The notes under the pieces are model-generated. The model saw only the letters and a list, made by a program, of their open reading frames with translations, was not told the DNA's origin and searched no databases. 64,000 nucleotides of DNA, from positions 33,626 to 97,625 of the forward strand of contig NZ_FOCK01000011.1 of NCBI RefSeq assembly GCF_900110085.1. Direction: 5' to 3'. Of the stretch, positions 8,381-16,282 are shown in pieces; the first letter of the stretch is position 1; each line of letters begins with the position of its first letter. The stretch is from Prevotella sp. ne3005 (lineage in GTDB: Bacteria; Bacteroidota; Bacteroidia; Bacteroidales; Bacteroidaceae). The position numbers were made by a program, and so were the translations under genes.

Positions 8381-10354
8381 TTGAAAGAATATAGGCTGAC
8401 GGACTTTCTGCCAACGACGAAAAAGGAGTTGGAGCTACGGGGATGGGATGAGGTGGACATCATCTTGTTCTCGGGCGATGCTTATGTAGATCACCCTTCT
8501 TTCGGTGCAGCCGTTATCGGGCGAACGCTTGAGGCTGCAGGCTTCCGTGTGGCTATCGTACCTCAGCCAGACTGGCATGGGGATTATCGTGACTTCAAGA
8601 AGTTAGGGCGCCCACGTCTCTTCTTCGGCATTGCCCCTGGATGCATGGACTCGATGGTGAACAAATACACCGCCAACCGTCGTCTGCGCTCGGAGGATGC
8701 CTATAGTCCTGACGGGCGTCATGACATGCGGCCTGAATACCCTACCATCGTCTATTCGAAAATCCTGAAGGAGCTCTTCCCCGATGTGCCTGTGGTCTTA
8801 GGCGGTATAGAGGCCTCGCTGCGACGCATCACCCACTACGACTATTGGCAGGACGAACTCAAGAAATGTATCCTTTGTGATGCAGGTGCCGACCTGCTCA
8901 TCTATGGCATGGGCGAGAAGACCATTGTGGAACTGGCCAGAAGGCTCGCTGCCGGTGTTGCCATTGGCGACATCTGCGACATCCCGCAGACGGTCTATCT
9001 CTCGAGGAAAGAGAACATCCCCGGGGGTATACGCGAAGACGACCTCGTGCTCCACTCGCATGAAGAATGCCTGAAAGACAAACGAGCCCAGGCAGAGAAC
9101 TTCCGACATATTGAGGAACAGTCGAACATGATGCATGCCCAGCGCTTGCTGCAGGGTGTGGATGGCCGTTTTGCGGTCATCAATCCTCCCTACCCTCCTA
9201 TGACGACAGAAGAACTCGATGCCAGCTTCGATCTGCCCTACACACGTCAGCCCCACCCCAAATACAAAGGCAAGCGTATACCTGCCTACGACATGATCAA
9301 GTTCTCCGTCAACATCCATCGCGGCTGTTTTGGAGGCTGTGCCTTCTGCACCATCTCCGCCCATCAGGGCAAGTTCATCTCCTGCCGTTCTAAGGAGAGC
9401 ATCCTCAAGGAGGTGAAGCAGGTCATGGAGATGCCCGATTTCAAAGGCTATCTCTCCGACCTCGGTGGTCCTTCGGCGAATATGTACGGCATGGGGGGCA
9501 GGAACAAGAACGCCTGCGAGAAATGCCGTCGCCCCAGTTGCATTCATCCGCAGATTTGTCCGAATCTCAATACCGACCACTCAAAACTGCTCGACGTCTA
9601 CCACGCCGTAGATGCCCTGCCTGGTATCAAGCGCAGTTTCATAGGCAGTGGTGTGCGCTACGACTTGTTGCTGTATCGCAGCAAGGACGAGGCTTCGAAT
9701 CGTGCTGCCCAAGAGTACACCCGTGAACTCATCACGCGCCATGTGTCAGGACGTCTGAAGGTGGCACCCGAGCACACCAGCGAGCGTGTGCTCTACCTGA
9801 TGCGCAAGCCATCGTTCCAGCAGTTCTATGAATTCAAGCGCATCTTCGACCGCATCAACCGCGAGGAAAACCTCCGGGAGCAGATCATCCCCTACTTCAT
9901 CTCCTCCCACCCTGGCTGTCATGAGGAGGATATGGCTGAGCTGGCCGTTATCACCAAGGGCCTCGATTTCCACCTCGAACAGGTGCAGGACTTTACGCCT
10001 ACGCCCATGACCAATGCCACGGAGACCTGGTATACGGGCTACGATCCCTACACCCTCGAGCCCATATTCTCTGCCAAGACTCAGCGCGAAAAGCTCGCCC
10101 AGCGCCAGTATTTCTTCTGGTATAAGCCCGAGGAACGCAGGAACATCGAACAGAGTCTGCGACGTATCGGGCGCCCTGATTTAATTTCGAGACTTTATAG
10201 CGGCATGGCGCCACAAACAGGCGGCTACAAGCCTGCTGGAGGCCCTAAACCGAAATCATATAATCCAAACTTTAGAAATGAAAATAATCGAGCAAAGCGT
10301 CATTCCGAAGAGTCCCAAGAAGAAAAGCGAGGACGGAATCGTCGTCACAAATGA
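8381..10354 (+). CDS. YgiQ-family radical SAM protein (UPF0313)
   Basis: The 657-residue protein has the whole YgiQ layout: an N-terminal half of the DUF3362/UPF0313 type (FLPTTKKELE, DAYVDHPSFG), the radical SAM cluster motif CFGGCAFC near residue 315, and a basic, low-complexity C-terminal tail (about 610-657). Radical SAM enzymes bind a 4Fe-4S cluster with three cysteines and make a 5'-deoxyadenosyl radical; the substrate of YgiQ proteins is unknown. The only plausible start is TTG at 8381, because the conserved RLTDFLPTTKKEL follows at once and no ATG is near. That TTG belongs to a heptad repeat unit. The end overlaps the next gene by 77 bases. Confidence 0.92.
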   Translation: MKEYRLTDFLPTTKKELELRGWDEVDIILFSGDAYVDHPSFGAAVIGRTLEAAGFRVAIVPQPDWHGDYRDFKKLGRPRLFFGIAPGCMDSMVNKYTANRRLRSEDAYSPDGRHDMRPEYPTIVYSKILKELFPDVPVVLGGIEASLRRITHYDYWQDELKKCILCDAGADLLIYGMGEKTIVELARRLAAGVAIGDICDIPQTVYLSRKENIPGGIREDDLVLHSHEECLKDKRAQAENFRHIEEQSNMMHAQRLLQGVDGRFAVINPPYPPMTTEELDASFDLPYTRQPHPKYKGKRIPAYDMIKFSVNIHRGCFGGCAFCTISAHQGKFISCRSKESILKEVKQVMEMPDFKGYLSDLGGPSANMYGMGGRNKNACEKCRRPSCIHPQICPNLNTDHSKLLDVYHAVDALPGIKRSFIGSGVRYDLLLYRSKDEASNRAAQEYTRELITRHVSGRLKVAPEHTSERVLYLMRKPSFQQFYEFKRIFDRINREENLREQIIPYFISSHPGCHEEDMAELAVITKGLDFHLEQVQDFTPTPMTNATETWYTGYDPYTLEPIFSAKTQREKLAQRQYFFWYKPEERRNIEQSLRRIGRPDLISRLYSGMAPQTGGYKPAGGPKPKSYNPNFRNENNRAKRHSEESQEEKRGRNRRHK

Positions 10355-11090
10355 CTTCATCGCTGTCATCGACGGCTCTACATCGAAGACGCCGCGCCGC
10401 CATTGTCCGCTGACGAGCAATGGGCGTTATGCCATGCTGCTCATCAGCCGTTATATCCGTAAGATGCCTGCCAACATCTCGTGCCGTCAGTTCTGCCTGA
10501 ATGCCACGAAAGTCATCCGTAGCCACTATCGCTGGCGCTTCCCCGTCAGTCGTATGCAGGAGCACCCAGAAGAGCGCCTCTGTGCCTCCGTCATCCTTTA
10601 CAGTCGACTGCGCAGGGAGATATGGCTCGTGGGCGATTGCCACGGCCTGATTGGTGGCGAATACGTGGATAATCCCAAGCCCTACGAGCAGCCCCTGGCC
10701 GAGATGCGCGCCAAGAAGGTGCGCGAACTCCTCGCTGAAGGCATGACGCAGCAAGCACTGTTACAGCCCCACGACCCAGCCCGTGAAGTGATGATTCCCA
10801 CGATGCTCGAGGTGATGCACAACCAGAACGTCACCTATGCCGTGATTGACGGTTTTCCCATCCCCGAGGATAAAGTGCCCGTCATCGCCCTCGACTTCCG
10901 TCCCTGGGAGATTGTCCTTGCCAGCGATGGTTATCCGCATCTGGCCCCTACCCTTGCAGAGACTGAGGCCTGGCTCGATGAGCAGCGTCGCAACGACCCA
11001 CTGAATATTGGCGAATTTAAGGCCACAAAAGCCTTCGTAGAGGGCAATAACTCCTTCGACGACCGCTCTTACATAAGATTTATTGTCTGA
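10278..11090 (+). CDS. PP2C-like (PPM fold) phosphatase-family protein
   Basis: The 270-residue soluble protein shows the metal-binding pattern of PPM phosphatases in a diverged form: FIAVIDGSTSKT near residue 28, LVGDCHG near residue 117, and VLASDGYP near residue 213. PPM enzymes remove phosphate from Ser/Thr using two metal ions held by such aspartates. The sequence is far from classic PP2C, so activity is not certain. It overlaps the end of ygiQ by 77 bases in another frame, a strong sign of translational coupling. A perfect AT-rich hairpin follows the stop. Confidence 0.7.
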   Translation: MKIIEQSVIPKSPKKKSEDGIVVTNDFIAVIDGSTSKTPRRHCPLTSNGRYAMLLISRYIRKMPANISCRQFCLNATKVIRSHYRWRFPVSRMQEHPEERLCASVILYSRLRREIWLVGDCHGLIGGEYVDNPKPYEQPLAEMRAKKVRELLAEGMTQQALLQPHDPAREVMIPTMLEVMHNQNVTYAVIDGFPIPEDKVPVIALDFRPWEIVLASDGYPHLAPTLAETEAWLDEQRRNDPLNIGEFKATKAFVEGNNSFDDRSYIRFIV

Positions 11091-11113
11091 AATTTGGAAG
11101 TTTCCAAATTTTT
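11090..11113 (+). terminator. AT-rich hairpin terminator after the PP2C-like gene
   Basis: AAATTTGGA and TCCAAATTT around a 4-base loop form a perfect stem that runs into TTTTT. It sits between the PP2C-like gene and the tRNA promoter. Confidence 0.6.
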
Positions 11114-11116
11114 ATT

Positions 11117-11124
11117 TACCTTTG
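11117..11124 (+). promoter_or_regulatory. -7 promoter box (TACCTTTG) for tRNA-Arg
   Basis: TACCTTTG lies 37 bases upstream of the first tRNA base and fits TAnnTTTG. The preceding hairpin bounds the unit. Confidence 0.6.
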
Positions 11125-11160
11125 CAGCCGATTTCCCTTAAGGAGGTCACCTATAAGGTC

Positions 11161-11237
11161 GGTCTGGTAGCTCAGCTGGATAGAGCAACTGCCTTCTAAG
11201 CAGTAGGTCTCGGGTTCGAATCCCGACCGGATCACCA
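11161..11237 (+). tRNA. tRNA-Arg (anticodon TCT)
   Basis: All four arms fold. The acceptor GGTCTGG pairs with CCGGATC, a D arm contains AGCTCAGCTGGATAGAGC, the anticodon stem ACTGC/GCAGT closes the loop CTTCTAA with TCT at 11195-11197, and the T arm is TCGGG-TTCGAAT-CCCGA. The 3' CCA is encoded. It decodes AGA and AGG. Confidence 0.97.
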
Positions 11238-11243
11238 AGAAAT

Positions 11244-11275
11244 AATCCCTGCCGTTTGGCAGGGATTTTCTTTTT
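11244..11275 (+). terminator. Rho-independent terminator after tRNA-Arg
   Basis: AATCCCTGCC at 11244-11253 pairs perfectly with GGCAGGGATT at 11258-11267 around GTTT, followed by TTCTTTTTT. It may also act on the minus strand, where the thioesterase gene ends at 11292. Confidence 0.9.
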
Positions 11276-11291
11276 TCTGGCAGAAGTTTTC

Positions 11292-12032
11292 TTATTTGAA
11301 GATTACTTTGCTTCTGCAACACTCCACGTCGCCATCCTTGCAGATGCGGATGCAATATTCGTTGTCGCCCGTCTGCTCACGATAGAAGCTGAGCGAGTCG
11401 CCTTGATGGGCCTCAGCCACGTAGGCAATCTCGAAGCGCTTGATCTGATGCTGGCGATACCAGTCGAGATCCCAGAGGTCGAGCACATGCTCGATATACT
11501 TTACGGAGTTGATGTGACCATTGATATCCACATCGTTATAATAGGTCTCGATGCTACGCACCAGCTTCGCCTCGTCACCCATTTTTACGCGTCCGCCTTT
11601 GTCTATCGGACACTCCTTATCGTCGACAATCCAGTTGTTGATGGCCCCGTTGTCGATGGCATAGATATCCGTAGGCTGGCGGCTCTCCGTGTCGATCATC
11701 GCCCAGATGGAGCGCCCATAGCCATACACCTTTCCCTCAGCATCCACCACACGGAAATTACGCGAGGTAAAATAGCGCATGGCACTCTCCACCCACGTCT
11801 CCACGTTAAACTTGGTGTACATCCTGGGCATCTCGTCCATCTCGATAGCCAGACGCGAGAGCACCCAAGAGCGCTGGATGGTCATCAGATAGTTCATACC
11901 GAAGCCACGAGCCGAAGAATGGAAATCAGCCGCATTCAGCATGTGGTTGCCCAGATGTCCCATAAAGAGCCGCTGCGAGAAGTCGCAGTGGAAAGGCTCT
12001 GCCATAAACTCATATATTCCTACCTTATCCAT
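11292..12032 (-). CDS. Acyl-ACP thioesterase (FatA/FatB-like double hotdog)
   Basis: The protein matches bacterial relatives of plant acyl-ACP thioesterases: an N-terminal hotdog with MLNAADFHSSARGFG and PRMYTKFNVETWVE, and a C-terminal hotdog with the NGHINSVKYIEHVLD segment that carries the catalytic Asn-His residues. It releases fatty acids from ACP. I prefer the ATG at 12032, with AGGAG seven bases upstream, over the GTG at 12038. It overlaps the end of ilvN by 8 bases, so it is the last gene of the ilv run. This ilvD-ilvB-ilvN-thioesterase order is usual in Bacteroidales, where ilvC often follows; here a tRNA follows instead. Confidence 0.9.
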   Translation of the reverse strand: MDKVGIYEFMAEPFHCDFSQRLFMGHLGNHMLNAADFHSSARGFGMNYLMTIQRSWVLSRLAIEMDEMPRMYTKFNVETWVESAMRYFTSRNFRVVDAEGKVYGYGRSIWAMIDTESRQPTDIYAIDNGAINNWIVDDKECPIDKGGRVKMGDEAKLVRSIETYYNDVDINGHINSVKYIEHVLDLWDLDWYRQHQIKRFEIAYVAEAHQGDSLSFYREQTGDNEYCIRICKDGDVECCRSKVIFK

Positions 12033-12564
12033 TTTCACGCTCCTCTAAGAATGCACTTACCTGCTCCTGCATGCCACGGGTGACGGCGATACGGCCGCTA
12101 CGGGTGTACTGCAACACACAACCAAAAGTATCGAGGGCACGGAACAACGAGATGATATCCTCCGTCACACCATGCATCATCACGATGGTATAGGTGGGGT
12201 TCACCTCGATGATGCTGGCCTGGAATCGGCGGATGGTTCGCGAGATCTCAGGATTCTCGAGCACCATCGGCGTGGCAAGCTTGTAAAGCCCCGACTCACG
12301 GATAAACAACTGATCGTCCGTGAAATAGTTGGCCTTCACCACATCGATACGCTTCTCTATCTGGCGGGTAATCTTGATAATCTGGTCTTCGTCGCTCCAG
12401 GCGGTGATGGTGTACTTATGCACCCCCGGAATGCTCGAGGCACTCACGTTCAGGCTCTCGATATTTACCTGACGACGTGTAAACACAGCCGTCACCTGAT
12501 TCAAGATACCAGCCACGTTCTCGGAATATACTAACAAGGTATATAATTTCTTCTTCGCTTCCAT
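12025..12564 (-). CDS. ilvN: Acetolactate synthase small (regulatory) subunit
   Basis: The 179-residue subunit binds valine and controls the large subunit IlvB. The N-terminal ACT domain is clear: LLVYSENVAGILNQVTAVFTRR followed by NIESLNVS at about residue 35. The C-terminal domain (about 85-165) holds the small-subunit fold. It lies 24 bases behind ilvB. The spacer consists of TTTTACC-like repeat units that include the ilvB stop codon. It acts in valine, leucine and isoleucine synthesis. Confidence 0.95.
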   Translation of the reverse strand: MEAKKKLYTLLVYSENVAGILNQVTAVFTRRQVNIESLNVSASSIPGVHKYTITAWSDEDQIIKITRQIEKRIDVVKANYFTDDQLFIRESGLYKLATPMVLENPEISRTIRRFQASIIEVNPTYTIVMMHGVTEDIISLFRALDTFGCVLQYTRSGRIAVTRGMQEQVSAFLEERENG

Positions 12565-12588
12565 TCTTACTGTTTTACCTTTTTACCT

Positions 12589-14304
12589 TTACACATTTAC
12601 CTCCAGCATCATATCATCCACACTCATGCCCGGAGGTGTCATCGGCAGCACATCGTCGTTCTCCATAATGGCACACTCCAGGATATACGGACCTTCCGTG
12701 GCGAGCATCTTTTCGACGGCTGCCTTCAAGTCCTTACGATCCACCACAGCAGCATAAGGAATGCCATAGCCCTGGGCTATCAGCTCGTAGTTGGGGTTGA
12801 GCATCTTCGTAAACGACTTGCGGCGCTTCCAGAACATATCCTGCCACTGGCGCACGTTGCCCAGATAGTGGTTGTTCATCAACACCATCTTCACAGGACA
12901 CTGCTGTTCCATGATGGTGCCGAGTTCCTCGATACACATCTGGAAACCACCGTCGCCCGAGAAGCTCACCACCGTTCGCCCTGGGGCGCCAAAGGTGGCT
13001 CCGATGGCTGCAGGCATACCATAGCCCATCGTTCCCAATCCACCACTGGTACAGATGCTGCGCTTCTTGGGATACTTGAAGTAACGCGTTGCAAATAGCT
13101 GGTTTTGACCAACATCCGTCACCAATACGGCATCACCCTGTGTTGCCTCAGCCACAGCGTTCACCACCTCACCCATCAGCAGCGGACCCTCCTTGGGGTG
13201 GATGGCAGGCTCTATCACCTTCTTCCACTCTTTCTCCTGCAAGGGCTTGAACGAGTCGCGCCACTCCTGATGGTTTGCCTTATTCACCAATTCCGTGAGG
13301 GCGGGCAACGACTCCTTACAGTCGGCAATCACCGCCACAGTCGTCTTCACGTTCTTGTCTATCTCACTATGGTCGATATCCAGATGGATCACCTTCGCCT
13401 GCTTGGCATAGGTCTTCAGATTACCCGTCACGCGATCCGAGAAGCGCATACCGATGGCAATCAGCACGTCGCACTCCTGCTCTTTCAGGTTGGGTGCGTA
13501 GTTTCCGTGCATACCCAGCATACCCACATTCAGCGGATGTGTACTGGGCAGTGCCGAAAGCCCCAGCATCGTACGTCCGGCAGGGATATCGGCCTTCTCG
13601 AGGAAGCGCACCAGCTCCTGCTGGGCATTACCCAATTCCACACCCTGTCCTACCAGCGCCATGGGTTTCTTCGCGCTGTTGATCAGTTCTGCGGCCTCGC
13701 GCACAGCGTTCATGTCGAGTTTGGGATAAGGCACATACGAACGGATGAAGTTACACTTCATGGGCTCCCAGTCGATTTCCTCAGTCTGGGCGTTCTTGGC
13801 AAAGTCGAGCACCACAGGACCAGGACGGCCTGTGCGGGCGATATAGAACGCACGGCTCACGGCCCACGCCACATCCTCGGCATGACGTATCTGATAACTC
13901 CACTTTGATATAGGCTGCGACACACCTACGAGGTCCACCTCCTGAAAGGCATCGGTACCAAGGGCACTGATGGGCACCTGACCAGCTATCACCACGATGG
14001 GCGTAGAGTCGAGCATGGCATCGGCAATGCCCGTCAACGTATTGGTGACTCCCGGGCCACTGGTCACCAAGGCTACGCCTACCTCACCACTCACGCGGGC
14101 ATAGCCCTCGGCAGCGTGGGTAGCACCCTGTTCGTGTCTCACCAGGATATGGTCGAAACACTTCTTCTCTCCTCGCGTATAATCGTAAAGCGCATCGTAA
14201 ACGGGCATGATGCTGCCACCGGGGTAACCGAAGATGGTCTTCACGCCCTCCGCCTGCAGCGCCCTCATCAGCGCCTTCGATCCTGTAATTCTATCCCTTA
14301 ACAT
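12589..14304 (-). CDS. ilvB: Acetolactate synthase large (catalytic) subunit
   Basis: This thiamine-diphosphate enzyme condenses two pyruvates to acetolactate, or pyruvate and 2-ketobutyrate. The N-terminal PYR domain has the catalytic glutamate in RHEQGATHAAEGYAR, and a central FAD-binding domain follows. The C-terminal PP domain has GDGGFQMCIEELGTI and NNHYLGNVRQW. Its length of 571 residues is normal. I chose the ATG at 14304; the TTG before it is the last unit of a heptad repeat tract (14305-14363) that fills the whole space to ilvD, so no normal ribosome site is visible. Translation may depend on coupling or on the AT-rich leader. Confidence 0.96.
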   Translation of the reverse strand: MLRDRITGSKALMRALQAEGVKTIFGYPGGSIMPVYDALYDYTRGEKKCFDHILVRHEQGATHAAEGYARVSGEVGVALVTSGPGVTNTLTGIADAMLDSTPIVVIAGQVPISALGTDAFQEVDLVGVSQPISKWSYQIRHAEDVAWAVSRAFYIARTGRPGPVVLDFAKNAQTEEIDWEPMKCNFIRSYVPYPKLDMNAVREAAELINSAKKPMALVGQGVELGNAQQELVRFLEKADIPAGRTMLGLSALPSTHPLNVGMLGMHGNYAPNLKEQECDVLIAIGMRFSDRVTGNLKTYAKQAKVIHLDIDHSEIDKNVKTTVAVIADCKESLPALTELVNKANHQEWRDSFKPLQEKEWKKVIEPAIHPKEGPLLMGEVVNAVAEATQGDAVLVTDVGQNQLFATRYFKYPKKRSICTSGGLGTMGYGMPAAIGATFGAPGRTVVSFSGDGGFQMCIEELGTIMEQQCPVKMVLMNNHYLGNVRQWQDMFWKRRKSFTKMLNPNYELIAQGYGIPYAAVVDRKDLKAAVEKMLATEGPYILECAIMENDDVLPMTPPGMSVDDMMLEVNV

Positions 14305-14363
14305 CAATTCTCAATCTTCAATCTTCAATTTTCAATCTTCAATCTTCAATTATCAATCTTCAA
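14305..14363. repeat. Heptad repeat tract (TTGAAGA type) between ilvD and ilvB
   Basis: On the minus strand eight consecutive 7-base units fit TTGAnnA (TTGAAGA, TTGATAA, TTGAAAA, TTGAGAA) with a final TTG. The tract contains the ilvD stop codon (14353-14355) and abuts the ilvB ATG. Confidence 0.92.
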
Positions 14364-16158
14364 TGATTCTCACTCCTCCCTTATCGGCACTGCTCACGCT
14401 CTGGGCGTATGCGCGCAAAGCCTTAGACACCACGCGGTTACGCTTCAGCGGCTGCTGTGGGCGCTCTGCCAGTTCCTCGTCAGAGAGCTTCACGCAGATC
14501 GAACGGCTGGGGATGTCGATCACGATGATGTCACCATCCTTGATCTTTCCGATGTTACCGCCATTGGCAGCCTCGGGCGAGATATGTCCGATGCTCAGGC
14601 CACTGGTACCACCCGAGAATCGTCCGTCCGTAATCAGGGCGCACTCCTTACCCAAGTGCATACTCTTGATATAAGAGGTGGGATACAGCATCTCCTGCAT
14701 ACCAGGACCGCCCTTCGGCCCCTCGTGGGTGATCACCACGCAGTCGCCACTCTTCACCTTACCACCGAGGATGCCCTCACAGGCGTCTTCCTGCGAATCG
14801 AACACCACGGCAGGACCCTCGAAGTGCCACAGGCTCTCATCCACGCCAGCGGTCTTCACCACACAGCCGTCCTGAGCAATGTTTCCGAAGAGCACAGCCA
14901 GTCCGCCGTCCTTCGTATAGGCATGCTGCAGGTCGCGAATACATCCATTGGCGCGGTCGGTATCGAGTGTACCCCACTCCTCGCTCTGCGAACCCATCTT
15001 CGTCGAGAAGCGGTTGCCGGGAGCCGTCTGATAGATACGGTTGGCCTCTGCATCCACAGGGCCGTCCACGATACTGTATTTCTTCATGGCCTCAGCCAGC
15101 GTCATGCCGTCCACACGGGGGGCGGAGCCGTCGATAAGGCCACCCTTGTTCAGTTCATTCAGGATGCCCAAGATACCACCTGCACGTCCGCACTCCTGTA
15201 CAGAATACTTCTGCGTGTTAGGAGCCAACTTACACAGGCAGGGCACACGACGCGAGAGCTCGTCGATATCCTTCATCGTGAAGTCGGTGCCAGCCTCCTG
15301 GGCCACAGCCAGCAGATGGAGCACGGTGTTCGTCGATCCACCCATGGCGATATCCAGCGCCATCGCGTTCATAAAGGCCTTGCGGGTGGCGATGCTGCGA
15401 GGCAGCACGCTCTCGTCGCCGTCTTCGTAATATGCAAAGGCGTTCTTCACCACCTGACGGGCAGCAGCCTTAAACAGCTCCACGCGGTTGGTATGCGTAG
15501 CCAGGATCGTTCCGTTGCCAGGCAGACTCAAGCCGATAGCCTCCGTAAGCGAGTTCATCGAGTTGGCCGTAAACATACCCGAGCAGCTTCCACAGCCAGG
15601 GCAGGCACATCCCTCTATCTCCTTCATCTCCTCATCAGTCACCGAGGGGTCGGCACCCTTCACCATGGCCGTAATCAGGTCGGCATTCTCACCGCGCCAC
15701 TTACCAGCCTCCATGGGGCCTCCCGAACAGAACACCGTGGGGATGTTCAGTCGCATCGAAGCCATCAGCATACCCGGCGTCACCTTGTCGCAGTTCGAGA
15801 TGCAGATCATGGCGTCGGCCTTATGGGCGTTCACCATATACTCCACGCTGTCGGCGATGATGTCGCGCGAAGGCAGTGAATAGAGCATACCGTCGTGGCC
15901 CATGGCGATGCCGTCGTCGATGGCAATGGTATTAAACTCTGCCGCATAGCAGCCCATCTTCTCTATCTCCTCACGCACAATCTGACCGATCTCGTGCAGG
16001 TGGGTATGACCAGGCACAAACTGCGTAAACGAGTTCACGATGGCAATGATTGGCTTACCAAACTGCTCATGCTTCATACCGGTAGCCACCCACAGGGCAC
16101 GGGCTCCGGCCATTCGTCTGCCTTCCGTGCAGACCGCACTTCTCAACTGATGTTTCAT
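14353..16158 (-). CDS. ilvD: Dihydroxy-acid dehydratase
   Basis: IlvD dehydrates 2,3-dihydroxy-isovalerate and its homologue to the keto acids, the third step of branched-chain amino-acid synthesis. The 601-residue protein carries the iron-sulfur cysteines in [12 protein letters not shown] and [19 protein letters not shown], and the [20 protein letters not shown] active-site segment. The last two residues (ED) and the TGA stop come from a heptad repeat tract, so the natural C-terminus may have been trimmed or replaced. It is first in the ilvD-ilvB-ilvN-thioesterase run, with -7 boxes 20-40 bases upstream. Confidence 0.97.
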   Translation of the reverse strand: MKHQLRSAVCTEGRRMAGARALWVATGMKHEQFGKPIIAIVNSFTQFVPGHTHLHEIGQIVREEIEKMGCYAAEFNTIAIDDGIAMGHDGMLYSLPSRDIIADSVEYMVNAHKADAMICISNCDKVTPGMLMASMRLNIPTVFCSGGPMEAGKWRGENADLITAMVKGADPSVTDEEMKEIEGCACPGCGSCSGMFTANSMNSLTEAIGLSLPGNGTILATHTNRVELFKAAARQVVKNAFAYYEDGDESVLPRSIATRKAFMNAMALDIAMGGSTNTVLHLLAVAQEAGTDFTMKDIDELSRRVPCLCKLAPNTQKYSVQECGRAGGILGILNELNKGGLIDGSAPRVDGMTLAEAMKKYSIVDGPVDAEANRIYQTAPGNRFSTKMGSQSEEWGTLDTDRANGCIRDLQHAYTKDGGLAVLFGNIAQDGCVVKTAGVDESLWHFEGPAVVFDSQEDACEGILGGKVKSGDCVVITHEGPKGGPGMQEMLYPTSYIKSMHLGKECALITDGRFSGGTSGLSIGHISPEAANGGNIGKIKDGDIIVIDIPSRSICVKLSDEELAERPQQPLKRNRVVSKALRAYAQSVSSADKGGVRIIED

Positions 16159-16190
16159 ATAATAATGTGTATTATTTGCAAATTTAGCTG

Positions 16191-16198
16191 CAAAAATA
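16191..16198 (-). promoter_or_regulatory. -7 promoter box (TATTTTTG) for ilvD
   Basis: TATTTTTG on the minus strand lies 33 bases before the ilvD ATG. A second candidate, TAAATTTG, occupies 16179-16186. No attenuator peptide is evident. Confidence 0.45.
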
Positions 16199-16240
16199 CA
16201 TTAAATCTGTCAAATAGCCAACTATTTCAGAGAAATTTCG

Positions 16241-16248
16241 TATATTTG
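16241..16248 (+). promoter_or_regulatory. -7 promoter box (TATATTTG) for the GH2 gene
   Basis: TATATTTG fits TAnnTTTG and lies 35 bases upstream of the GH2 start. The region 16159-16282 holds this and the divergent ilvD promoter. Confidence 0.65.
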
Positions 16249-16282
16249 CAGCGAAATTATTGACCACTTATAACAAATTGCA

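Noticed and set aside
14584..15879. 431-codon open frame antisense to ilvD
   Set aside because: Shadow of the well-supported ilvD gene; the product is rich in His, Arg and Leu without domains.
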